From Rhizobiales bacterium PAR1 (GTDB taxonomy: Bacteria; Pseudomonadota; Alphaproteobacteria; Rhizobiales; Beijerinckiaceae), in NCBI GenBank assembly GCA_002256205.1, contig NKIW01000002.1:124001-188000 (forward strand): 64,000 bases of DNA, read 5' to 3'. Within the stretch, counting starts at the first letter, position 1, and each line of letters begins with the position of its first letter. Positions 8,341 through 17,435 of the stretch are shown here, one piece after another. Under the pieces are notes generated by a model. That model was not told the DNA's origin. It was given only the letters and a program-made list of their open reading frames with translations, and searched no databases. Both the position numbers and the translations under genes were made by a program.

Positions 8341-8847
8341 ATGCAGAAATATGTTTTCGCCGCGCTTGTCGCGGTAGCATCCTCGTCGGCTCATGCCGAA
8401 ACCGTGGGCAAGGCCAGCTTCTATGGCAAGGAACTCGCGGGGCGGAAAACTGCTTCCGGCGAGCGTTTCAACCCCTCCGCCATGACGGCGGCACACCGCT
8501 CGCTGCCCTTCGGGACGCGCCTGAAGCTGCCCAACACCGCCAACGGCCATTCCGTGATGGTGCGCATCAATGATCGCGGCCCCTTTGTCCGAGGCAGGAC
8601 GCTCGATGTGTCGCTTGGCGCGGCGCAGGCCCTCGGCTTTGCCGGGCGTGGCATTGCCTCGCTCCGCATCGAACCGGCCGGGCACGCGCAATCCGGCTTC
8701 GGTCAGGCTGTCCCGGCTTCGCTGAAAATCACCCAGCCGACGCTTGACCACGCAACCTCGCCCAGTGTCTCTAGCTTCCCAGTTGAAACCGGATCGGAAG
8801 TTGAGGACACGACGTCGAATGTCGATCGAGCCATTCAGAATCGATGA
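8341..8847 (+). CDS. RlpA-like septal/peptidoglycan lytic transglycosylase-type protein
   Basis: The protein has 168 residues from the ATG at 8341, which follows a GAGAGGA site. Residues 1-19 are a signal peptide (AVASSSAHA). The double-psi beta-barrel shows ASFYGKELAGRKTASGERF, the conserved His of MTAAHRSLPFGT, and MVRINDRGPF with the catalytic-type Asp. RlpA proteins cleave glycan strands lacking stem peptides. There is no SPOR domain and no lipobox, so it is a minimal soluble periplasmic form. The next gene overlaps its 3' end by 29 bp. Confidence 0.9.
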   Translation: MQKYVFAALVAVASSSAHAETVGKASFYGKELAGRKTASGERFNPSAMTAAHRSLPFGTRLKLPNTANGHSVMVRINDRGPFVRGRTLDVSLGAAQALGFAGRGIASLRIEPAGHAQSGFGQAVPASLKITQPTLDHATSPSVSSFPVETGSEVEDTTSNVDRAIQNR

Positions 8848-9319
8848 GCTAACCCTCGAAGGCGGCGCCCGGATCGGGATTTGTCGCCTTCCCGGACGCT
8901 CTGGCGATCTCGAAGGCGATCTCGCCATGATCCGCCAATGGCACCCCGATCTCGTCATCTCGATGACCGAAGCGGCCGAGATGGCGGAAAAAGGCGCTGG
9001 AAATTTGATCGTGCGCCTCGCCGATCTCAGGCTCGCGCACGCGCACTTCCCAATCCGTGATTATGGCGTACCCGACGCGGAAGAGACCGGCTGGGCGGCT
9101 CTGTCACCGCGACTTCAAGCTATCCTTGAGCGCAACGGCCGCCTGCTGCTGCATTGCCTCGGCGGCAAGGGCCGCTCCGGCATGGTCGCGATGCGCCTTC
9201 TCACCGAACGCGGCATGGCCGCTGAAGAAGCCCTGAAGCGCATCCGCAACACCCGCCCCGGCGCCGTGGAAACCGACGCACAGGAGCACTGGGGCGCGGG
9301 CAACGCGATCCCGACCTGA
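8819..9319 (+). CDS. Dual-specificity/tyrosine phosphatase-like protein
   Basis: The protein has 166 residues. The active-site P-loop is LHCLGGKGRSG: His112, nucleophile Cys113, Arg119, matching HCX5R. An upstream Asp-rich segment (RDYGVPDAEETGW) can supply the general acid. The fold matches bacterial cyclin-dependent kinase inhibitor 3-like/DSP phosphatases. ATG 8819 was chosen because it follows a TTGAGGA site and overlaps rlpA by only 29 bp. Substrate (protein or phosphoester) unknown. Confidence 0.85.
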   Translation: MSIEPFRIDELTLEGGARIGICRLPGRSGDLEGDLAMIRQWHPDLVISMTEAAEMAEKGAGNLIVRLADLRLAHAHFPIRDYGVPDAEETGWAALSPRLQAILERNGRLLLHCLGGKGRSGMVAMRLLTERGMAAEEALKRIRNTRPGAVETDAQEHWGAGNAIPT

Positions 9320-9384
9320 TATGGCTCAAAATGGAGAGCAAGCCCCATTGAGCCCCCCTTGCAGCGCATGCTAGGGGGATTTCC

Positions 9385-9996
9385 ATGAGCGAGATCCTGA
9401 GTTTCTTCCCCACCCGCGTCTATCGCGCCCAGTTTGACGATCCTGATCTTGTGCAGGATCTTGAAGACGCCTGCCATGCGCTGGCACTCGACGATACCGC
9501 CGGGCAGAAGTGGTGCCGCAAGAACGGGTATCCCGGCTATACTTCCTACGCCTCGCTTGATGACCTGCCCTGGCGCTTTCCGGCTTTCAAGGCACTGACC
9601 AAGGCAATCGACAAGCACGTTGCCGCCTTTGCGAAATCGCTCGAATTCGATCTCGGCGGTGGCAAGCTGGCAATGGATTCGCTCTGGGTGAACGTGCTGC
9701 CGGAAGATGGCTTTCACGCCGCGCATATTCATCCGCATTCTGTGATCTCCGGCACCTTCTATGTCGCCGTGCCGCCAGGTGCCGCCGCGCTTCGGCTTGA
9801 AGACCCGCGCCACGCAATGATGATGGCCTCCCCACCGAAGAAGGCGAAAGCGGCAACCGAAAACCAGCACTTCGTCTCGGTCGCCTCACAGCCCGGCACA
9901 TTGCTTCTCTGGGAGAGCTGGCTCCGGCACGACGTCCCGATCAACCGCGCCGAAGCTGAGCGGGTATCGGTCAGCTTCAATTACAAATGGGCATAA
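9385..9996 (+). CDS. Putative 2-oxoglutarate/Fe(II) oxygenase (TIGR02466-type)
   Basis: This 203-residue protein starts MSEILSFFPTRVYRA. A double-stranded beta-helix core has HAAHIHPHSVISGTFYV and, near the end, LLWESWLRHDVPIN and RVSVSFNYKWA, the spacing expected of the putative 2OG-Fe(II) oxygenase family TIGR02466. Histidines in these blocks are the likely iron ligands. The family is recognised mainly by motif order; substrate unknown. It appears to be a single-gene unit. Confidence 0.82.
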   Translation: MSEILSFFPTRVYRAQFDDPDLVQDLEDACHALALDDTAGQKWCRKNGYPGYTSYASLDDLPWRFPAFKALTKAIDKHVAAFAKSLEFDLGGGKLAMDSLWVNVLPEDGFHAAHIHPHSVISGTFYVAVPPGAAALRLEDPRHAMMMASPPKKAKAATENQHFVSVASQPGTLLLWESWLRHDVPINRAEAERVSVSFNYKWA

Positions 9997-10037
9997 GCAG
10001 GGGCGTTCCGCGCAATTCGTGCGCCCGCATGACTTGA

Positions 10038-10054
10038 CGTAGCCGCGCGCTACG
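10038..10054. other. Short perfect hairpin in the leader of the FAH gene
   Basis: CGTAGC (10038-10043) and GCTACG (10049-10054) form a 6-bp stem with a 5-base loop, 56 bp before the FAH start. There is no T-tract, so it is not a clear terminator. It could be an operator or leader stem. Confidence 0.35.
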
Positions 10055-10109
10055 CCATCCTCGAGTTCGACTGCTAACAGGCTGCAAGAGACAGCCGACC
10101 GGAGGAACC

Positions 10110-10901
10110 ATGACCAAGATATCCCGCCGCGCCGCGCTGGGCGCCGCCGTGACCGCTGCTGCAACCACCAGGCTGACGGATACCGCCTCGGCGCAAACCG
10201 CTGCCCCCAAGACGCCTTTCGCAGTGCCACAGACCACGATCCCGATTGTCGGGTCGAGCGAGGTCTTCCCGGTCCGCCGCGTCTATTGCATCGGGCGCAA
10301 CTATGCCGCCCATGCACGCGAGATGGGATCGGACCCGACGCGAGAGCCGCCGTTCTTCTTCCAGAAACCGACCGATGCCATCCAGAACGTGAAGGTTGGC
10401 GAGGTCGCCGATCACCCCTACCCGAGCCTGACAAAGAATTACCATTATGAGGTTGAACTCGTCGTAGCGCTCAAGGCCGGCGGCAAGGATATCCCGATCG
10501 AGAAGGCACTGGATCTCGTGTACGGCTATGCCGTAGGCCTCGACATGACACGCCGCGACCTCCAGCGCGCAATGGGCGACCAGAAGAAGCCCTGGGAAAT
10601 CGGCAAGAGCTTTGACCGCTCCGCGCCCATCGGGCCGCTGCACAAGGTCGAACAGGTGGGGCATGTCGGCAAGGGCAAGATCAGCCTCGCGGTCAATGGC
10701 GCCGTGAAGCAGGACGCGACGCTGGCGCATATGATCTGGTCGGTCGCGGAGCAGATTTCCAAGCTCTCGGAAGCCAACGAACTCTTCCCGGGCGACATCA
10801 TCTATTCCGGCACACCGGAGAATGTCGGCCCGGTCGTGAAAGGCGACGTGCTCCTCTGCAAGATCGAAGGCCTGCCCGATATGTCGATCAGGATCACCTG
10901 A
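10110..10901 (+). CDS. Fumarylacetoacetate hydrolase-family protein with Tat signal
   Basis: This 263-residue protein follows a CGGAGG site. The N-terminus MTKISRRAALGAAVTAAATT carries a twin-arginine signal, unusual for this normally cytoplasmic family. The catalytic C-terminal fold has YCIGRNYAAHAREMG, PFFFQKPTDAI, the metal-binding HYEVELVVAL pair of acidic residues, GLDMTRRD, and GDIIYSGTPENVGPV. Family members cleave or decarboxylate acylpyruvates. Export would need the cofactor-loaded or folded enzyme to cross via Tat, which fits a metal enzyme. Substrate unknown. Confidence 0.9.
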   Translation: MTKISRRAALGAAVTAAATTRLTDTASAQTAAPKTPFAVPQTTIPIVGSSEVFPVRRVYCIGRNYAAHAREMGSDPTREPPFFFQKPTDAIQNVKVGEVADHPYPSLTKNYHYEVELVVALKAGGKDIPIEKALDLVYGYAVGLDMTRRDLQRAMGDQKKPWEIGKSFDRSAPIGPLHKVEQVGHVGKGKISLAVNGAVKQDATLAHMIWSVAEQISKLSEANELFPGDIIYSGTPENVGPVVKGDVLLCKIEGLPDMSIRIT

Positions 10902-10907
10902 GCCGGA

Positions 10908-11288
10908 TCAATCCTGCGGCACGAGGCGCGGTTTGCCGTTGTCATCCACCGCAACAAACGTGAAGGTCGCATCCGTGACCTTCTCACGCGTGTCGGTCAT
11001 AAAGCGCTGCGCCCAGGCCTCGACATGCACCTTGAAGGAGGTGCGGCCGATGCTCTCGATCTCGGTATAGACGCAGAGCACATCGCCGACCTTCACGGGT
11101 CGGATGAAGGTCATGGCATCGACCGCAACAGTCACGACGCGGCCCCTTGTGCGAGATACCCCGGCGATACCACCGGCCTGGTCCATCCGGCTCATCACCC
11201 AGCCGCCGAAGATATCACCGTTGGCATTGGTATCCGCCGGCATCGCCATGGTGCGGACGGCAAGCTCGCCTCTGGGCTGGTCGGTCAT
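10908..11288 (-). CDS. Acyl-CoA thioesterase, YciA-like hotdog protein
   Basis: The protein has 126 residues from the ATG at 11288 (MTDQPRGELAVRTMAM). The hotdog core contains PADTNANGDIFGGWVMSRMDQAGG, with the catalytic-type Asp of the YciA/ACOT family, then TFIRPVKVGDVL. It hydrolyses acyl-CoA thioesters in the cytoplasm. It converges on the FAH gene, with only a few bases between stops. An upstream in-frame TTG start is less likely than this ATG. Confidence 0.9.
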   Translation of the reverse strand: MTDQPRGELAVRTMAMPADTNANGDIFGGWVMSRMDQAGGIAGVSRTRGRVVTVAVDAMTFIRPVKVGDVLCVYTEIESIGRTSFKVHVEAWAQRFMTDTREKVTDATFTFVAVDDNGKPRLVPQD

Positions 11289-11357
11289 GCTGATGTATCC
11301 CCTGTCAGAAATCGTCCTGTCCTGAACGTTTCCTGCCGGGATTTGGCGCGCTTGCCA

Positions 11358-11402
11358 AGAGGACATTCAAAGAGGACTTTCTTGCTGAGAGGACTTTCTT
11401 GC
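11358..11402. repeat. Tandem 15-bp duplication between thioesterase and MFS genes
   Basis: AGAGGACTTTCTTGC occurs at 11371-11385 and 11388-11402, separated by TG. A partial third copy (AGAGGACATTC) is at 11358-11368. It is non-coding and lies between the MFS stop and the thioesterase start. Confidence 0.8.
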
Positions 11403-11424
11403 AAGAGGAAGCAAGCAGCATTCT

Positions 11425-12666
11425 TCAAGCCGCCTGCGGCACGGCCCTCTGCTTCCGCCACAGCAGCCAGGTGACGACGCTGAGGTTGATCGCGTTCCAC
11501 AACACACCGTTGAAGAACGCAAGACGATAGCTCTGCGTCCAGTCGTAGATCGCGCCGGAAATCCAGCCGCCGAAGGCCATGCCGAAAATCGTCGCGGAGA
11601 TGACGAAGCCGATCCGCCCGCCCGCCTCACGTGGCGGCAGGAACTCGCGGCAGATTACCGCGTACATCGGCACGATCCCGCCCTGGAACAGCCCAAAGAC
11701 GCCGGAAATGACGTAGAGCGAGGTGAGGCCGTCGAAGAAGAGATAAAGCACCAGCGCCGTGCCCTGCATGATCGAGCCGATCAGCAAGGTCGCGGCACCA
11801 CCAATCTTGTCCGCGACAATCCCGGAGCCGATACGACTGAAAATCCCGAGGAACAGCATCAACGAGAGCATTTCCGCGCCGCGCGCAACGCCATAACCCA
11901 GATCGCCACAATAGGCGACGAGATGCACCTGCGGCATCGACATCGCAACACAGCAGGCGAACCCGGCGACCACGAGCAGAAACTGGAGCAGCGCGGGAGA
12001 CATGCCGAGGTCGGCGCGCGCGATTTCGGCGGCGGCATCCGCCGCTTCCATGGTTTTCTGCGACGGGCGGCGGCGGAAGAAGAACGCCAGCGGCACCATT
12101 GTGACCGCAACGACGATCCCGATCACAATATATGTCGTGCGCCAGCCATAGACAGGTAGCGCGAACTTGATCGCCATCGGCCAGACCGTTCCCGCGAGAT
12201 AATTTCCCGCCGCGACGATCACCACCGCGACACCTCGATTGCGCACGAACCAGTGCGAGATATCCGCCATCATCGGCGCAAAACTGGTCCCGGTCCCGAC
12301 CCCGATCAGAAAACCATGCGCGGCGGAAAAGAGATAGATGTTCGGCGACAGGCCCGCCAGCACGAAACCGAGGCCAATCGTCACGCCCGCAATCAGGATT
12401 GGCGCGACAATGCCGGTGCGATCCGCCATCCGCCCGAGCACGATGGTGCCGAAGGCAAAGCCAAGCATCATCGCCGTATAGGGCAGCGAGGCTTCCCCGC
12501 GCAGAATGCCGAATTCGGTTTGCACCGCAGGCAACACCACGATGATCGCCCACATACCGACCCCAGCAATGGTGGAGCATAACAGCGCCATCCACAGCCG
12601 AAGCCAGGCATAGGGCGAATCCGGTGAATAGGGGTCGGCGGAGGAATCGGATGCTGCGATGTTCAT
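11425..12666 (-). CDS. Major facilitator superfamily transporter
   Basis: This 413-residue protein has about 12 hydrophobic helices. The first half has the loop motif GRMADRTG and the helix-4 region FLIGVGTGTSFAPMMADISHWF. The middle loop contains FFFRRRPSQK, and the second half has RIGSGIVADKIGG. The pattern resembles the oxalate/formate antiporter-like or monocarboxylate MFS group. It is divergent from a TetR regulator, with a TGACA-N4-TGTCA palindrome 20 bp upstream, so expression is probably TetR-controlled. Substrate unknown. Confidence 0.9.
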   Translation of the reverse strand: MNIAASDSSADPYSPDSPYAWLRLWMALLCSTIAGVGMWAIIVVLPAVQTEFGILRGEASLPYTAMMLGFAFGTIVLGRMADRTGIVAPILIAGVTIGLGFVLAGLSPNIYLFSAAHGFLIGVGTGTSFAPMMADISHWFVRNRGVAVVIVAAGNYLAGTVWPMAIKFALPVYGWRTTYIVIGIVVAVTMVPLAFFFRRRPSQKTMEAADAAAEIARADLGMSPALLQFLLVVAGFACCVAMSMPQVHLVAYCGDLGYGVARGAEMLSLMLFLGIFSRIGSGIVADKIGGAATLLIGSIMQGTALVLYLFFDGLTSLYVISGVFGLFQGGIVPMYAVICREFLPPREAGGRIGFVISATIFGMAFGGWISGAIYDWTQSYRLAFFNGVLWNAINLSVVTWLLWRKQRAVPQAA

Positions 12667-12686
12667 ATGCCCAAATTCCGGGCAAC

Positions 12687-12700
12687 TGACACAGATGTCA
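12687..12700. promoter_or_regulatory. Candidate TetR operator in MFS/TetR divergent promoter
   Basis: TGACA-CAGA-TGTCA is a perfect inverted repeat 20 bp from the MFS start codon and about 100 bp from the TetR start. TetR-family dimers bind such short palindromes between divergent genes. Assignment is by position. Confidence 0.5.
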
Positions 12701-12800
12701 AATGCGCTTCTGTGATTGACCTATTCGAGCCCTTGATCGACCCGGCAGCAGACGTGCGATCCCATTGCGCTCAGGCCGCGAATTGCCGATAACGCCACAC

Positions 12801-13436
12801 ATGACTTGGGATCCCGGCGATCACACCAAACGGCGAAACTACCACCACGGCAATCTGCGCGAGGCGCTGATCGAGGCCGCATTGCGCCTGATTGGCGAAA
12901 AGGGGCCCAGCGGTTTCACGGTGGCAGAGGCTGCACGCGCAGCCGGTGTTTCCCCCGCGGCGCCCTATCGCCACTTCAAGGACCGCGAACAGCTCATGGC
13001 GGATATCGCCCGGCGCGGCTTCGAGGCCTTCGCGGCGAGCCTGCGCGCAGCGTGGGATCACGGAAAACCAAGCCCACGCTCCGCGCTGGTCCGCACGGGC
13101 CGCGCCTATCTCGATTTCGCCCGGCGTGAACCGGCGGCCTATTCAGCGATGTTCGAATCCGGTGCGGCCGTCCATGATGACCCTGAGCTGCGCAAGGCCG
13201 GGGAAGAGGCCTTCACCGTCCTGCGTGAGGCCTGCGAACGGGTGATCGCGACGCTACCGCCCGAGCGACGCCCGCCGCCGATGATGGTGGCACTCCACAT
13301 CTGGTCGATGAGCCATGGCATCGCGAGCCTTTTCACGCGCGGCGATGCGGCACGCCGGCCCATTCCCATGAGCCCGGAAGACCTGCTCGAAGCCGGTGTG
13401 CTCGTCTATCTCGACGGTTTTGCCGGCCCTCCCTAG
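12801..13436 (+). CDS. TetR/AcrR-family regulator with WHG-type C-terminal domain
   Basis: The protein has 211 residues from the ATG at 12801. The DNA-binding domain reads YHHGNLREALIEAALRLI, then GFTVAEAARAAGVSPAAPYRHF, a canonical TetR helix-turn-helix. The effector domain has ARREPAAYSAMFES and the WSMSHGIASLF segment found in the WHG (TetR_C) family. It is divergent from the MFS transporter, whose gene it most likely represses. A second palindrome lies past its 3' end, upstream of the DUF2852 gene. Ligand unknown. Confidence 0.93.
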   Translation: MTWDPGDHTKRRNYHHGNLREALIEAALRLIGEKGPSGFTVAEAARAAGVSPAAPYRHFKDREQLMADIARRGFEAFAASLRAAWDHGKPSPRSALVRTGRAYLDFARREPAAYSAMFESGAAVHDDPELRKAGEEAFTVLREACERVIATLPPERRPPPMMVALHIWSMSHGIASLFTRGDAARRPIPMSPEDLLEAGVLVYLDGFAGPP

Positions 13437-13492
13437 ACCTAACCAACTTGTAATGCAGGCCATCTTGACGAAAGCCGACGTCGATGCCATTT

Positions 13493-13511
13493 ATGTAAAT
13501 GTGATTTACAT
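13493..13511. promoter_or_regulatory. Perfect 19-bp palindrome upstream of the DUF2852 gene
   Basis: ATGTAAAT-GTG-ATTTACAT is an exact inverted repeat in the gap between tetR and the DUF2852 gene, 94 bp before the latter's start. It has the look of a dimeric repressor operator. Which regulator binds is not evident; the adjacent TetR is one possibility. Confidence 0.55.
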
Positions 13512-13537
13512 TCACATCGTCGATATGGCGAGTGGAA

Positions 13538-13581
13538 GCATTTTCGAGCGAAGTGGGTCCCCGTTCGCGTGATGAAAATGC
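13538..13581. repeat. 44-bp imperfect palindromic dispersed repeat, copy A
   Basis: The element begins GCATTTTC and ends GAAAATGC, with inner GCGAA/TTCGC arms around a GTGGGTCCCC centre. Its reverse complement matches copy B at 22493-22536 at 39 of 44 positions. This type of intergenic palindrome is familiar from rhizobial genomes. It ends 23 bp before the DUF2852 start, so it lies in the leader. Confidence 0.85.
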
Positions 13582-13604
13582 GTGAAAGGAACAAGGAGTT
13601 TGCA

Positions 13605-14105
13605 ATGGATGGAATGGTCATGCGTCTCGACAGCCTTGGCCGTCCGGCCTGGATCGCGACGATGGTGCTGGGCTTTGTCCTGTTCTGGCCGGTTGGCCTC
13701 GCCTTGCTGGCCTACATGATTTTCAGCGGCCGCATGGGATGCCGTCAAAACGGCAATTCTGCGGCCATGTCCGGCCACTCAATGTCCGGCCACTGGGGCG
13801 GCAACGCCCATTCTTGGGAGAACAACATGGGACTGATGCAGGAAAAATTCGCACGCTGGGGCGGCTGCCGCAACGGTTGGCGCAACCGCGATGCTCGCTC
13901 GGGCTTTGCCCCGACCGGCAACCGCGCCTTCGATGAATATCGCGCCGAGACGATCCGCCGGCTTGAGGACGAAGCGGGCGAATTCCGCGATTTCCTCGAA
14001 CGCCTGCGCCACGCCAAGGACAAGGCCGAGTTCGACCAGTTCATGGCCGACCGCCGCAAGGAAGCTGCGCAGGACGTAAAAGATGTGACACCGCGCGAGA
14101 ATTGA
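13605..14105 (+). CDS. DUF2852 membrane protein
   Basis: The protein has 166 residues from ATG 13605, preceded by AAGGAG; an ATG 36 bp upstream lies inside the palindromic repeat and is less likely. One or two N-terminal membrane segments (WIATMVLGFVLFWPVGLALL, AYMIFSGRM) are followed by a Met/His/Asn-rich linker and a C-terminal FDEYRAETIRRLEDEAGEF coiled segment, the hallmark of DUF2852. Function unknown in the family. The histidine- and methionine-rich linker (SGHSMSGHWGG) is a possible metal-binding stretch, which is inference. Confidence 0.85.
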   Translation: MDGMVMRLDSLGRPAWIATMVLGFVLFWPVGLALLAYMIFSGRMGCRQNGNSAAMSGHSMSGHWGGNAHSWENNMGLMQEKFARWGGCRNGWRNRDARSGFAPTGNRAFDEYRAETIRRLEDEAGEFRDFLERLRHAKDKAEFDQFMADRRKEAAQDVKDVTPREN

Positions 14106-14122
14106 AGCTCAAAGCCAGACCC

Positions 14123-14734
14123 TCAGCGCTCCGAGAGCGCGAGCCTCGCCCCGAGCGCCACAAAGGCTGCGGCAAACGAGCGCCGCAGCCAAGTCATGAC
14201 CGAAGGGCGCGCGATAACATGATCCCGCATTGCGGCGGCGAACAGCCCGTAGATCGCGAAAACCACGAAGGTCATAACCATGAAAACCCCGCTGAGCCCG
14301 AGCATATCGGCAAGTGGCGTCGCGGAAGCCTTGTCCGTGAACTGCGGCAGGAAAGCGACGAAGAAAATCGTCAGCTTGGGATTGAGCAGGTTGAGGGCCA
14401 CCCCATCGACCAGAACGCGCAAGGACGAGCGCGGCGCGGTATCGGTATCGACCTTCAGCGCGCCGGTTTCCTGAAGCGCCTGCCACGCCATCCAGAGGAG
14501 ATAGGCGACACCGGCGTATTTCACAGCATCGTAGAGCAACGCCGAGGTATGGAGCAGTGCGGCAAGACCGAACATGGCCGCGAGCACATGCGGCACAATG
14601 CCGAGCGTGCAGGCAAAAGCGGCGAGCACGGACGCCCTTCCACCACGAGCCAAGCCCGCTGCGATGGTGTAAATCGCGCCGACGCCAGGCGAGGCAACAA
14701 CAATGAAGGTAGTGATCCAGAATTCGGCGGTCAT
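14123..14734 (-). CDS. LysE/RhtB-family amino-acid exporter
   Basis: The protein has 203 residues. ATG 14734 is preferred because GGGAG sits 6 bases upstream, whereas the alternative ATG at 14740 overlaps that site. There are six hydrophobic segments. The family signature SPGVGAIYTIAAGLARGGR near the start and the NLLNPKLTIFFVAFLPQF segment mark LysE/RhtB exporters of amino acids or their analogues. It converges with the DUF2852 gene. Substrate unknown. Confidence 0.93.
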   Translation of the reverse strand: MTAEFWITTFIVVASPGVGAIYTIAAGLARGGRASVLAAFACTLGIVPHVLAAMFGLAALLHTSALLYDAVKYAGVAYLLWMAWQALQETGALKVDTDTAPRSSLRVLVDGVALNLLNPKLTIFFVAFLPQFTDKASATPLADMLGLSGVFMVMTFVVFAIYGLFAAAMRDHVIARPSVMTWLRRSFAAAFVALGARLALSER

Positions 14735-14810
14735 GCGCATCTCCCTCGTGAGGCGCACGCATCATTCTAGGCTCGCTGCGGAGCGTCAACTGCGCAGCGC
14801 CTGACACACG

Positions 14811-15065
14811 CTAAAGATCGAGCAGACCGCCAAGGATCGTGCCGACAACCTCAACCGCGCCGGTCGCAAGCGTGCCAACTCCTTCAACGGCAGCTCCGGC
14901 GACAGTGACTGCGACATCGGCCGCACCATCAAGGAATGCAGTACCAACAAGATCGGCGGTATCGACAACCGCCGAGACCTTATCCTGCTTTGTCTCATCT
15001 TCCGACGCGGCTTTGACGGCTTCCGTCGCAGCAACAATCTCGGCGGGGTCTTTCTGATCGATCAT
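14811..15065 (-). CDS. Small Ala/Val/Gly-rich protein of unknown function
   Basis: The protein has 84 residues with a near-perfect AGGAGG ribosome binding site 6 bases before ATG 15065. A charged N-terminus (MIDQKDPAEIVAATEAVKAA) leads into a long weakly hydrophobic stretch rich in Ala, Val, Gly and Thr with regularly spaced acidic residues and GxxxG-like steps, ending LGGLLDL. It has no signal peptide. It could associate with membranes or self-assemble, but I recognise no family. It sits just downstream of the rpoD terminator, so it has its own promoter. Confidence 0.72.
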   Translation of the reverse strand: MIDQKDPAEIVAATEAVKAASEDETKQDKVSAVVDTADLVGTAFLDGAADVAVTVAGAAVEGVGTLATGAVEVVGTILGGLLDL

Positions 15066-15109
15066 GGAAACCTCCTGTTCAAACGCAAAATGACGGCGCA
15101 ACGCGACAG

Positions 15110-15138
15110 AAAAAAGGCGGGCATCGCGGCCCGCCTTT
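15110..15138 (-). terminator. Rho-independent terminator of rpoD
   Basis: AAAGGCGGGC (15113-15122) pairs exactly with GCCCGCCTTT (15129-15138) across a 6-base loop. On the minus strand it ends in a U-tract (A run at 15110-15115). It lies 7 bp past the rpoD stop codon. Confidence 0.93.
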
Positions 15139-15144
15139 GAATAA

Positions 15145-17166
<2,022 letters not shown>

Positions 17167-17435
17167 TCTTCACGTCCTGAAGACGAAAGCGCAAAACGCA
17201 GCTTCCGCATGAGTGTGCCGCCATCGCGAGCGAAATCCTTCGTTATCGCGAACCGGCTTAACGATTCATTATCCAAGGCGACCATGAGCCATGGAACGCC
17301 CGTTTTTCGAAGATTCCCCGCAAAACACGGAAGAGGACACGAGGCCGCGATCGTCTATCGCACGCCAGCGCTCATTCCGGTTCAGGTCACCCCCGCCTAT
17401 ATTCGGCTTCCACGAGACCCGTTTCAGCCAAAAAT

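Noticed and set aside
8117-8377. 86-codon frame before rlpA
   Set aside because: Runs through the tandem repeats into rlpA in a wrong frame; no motif.
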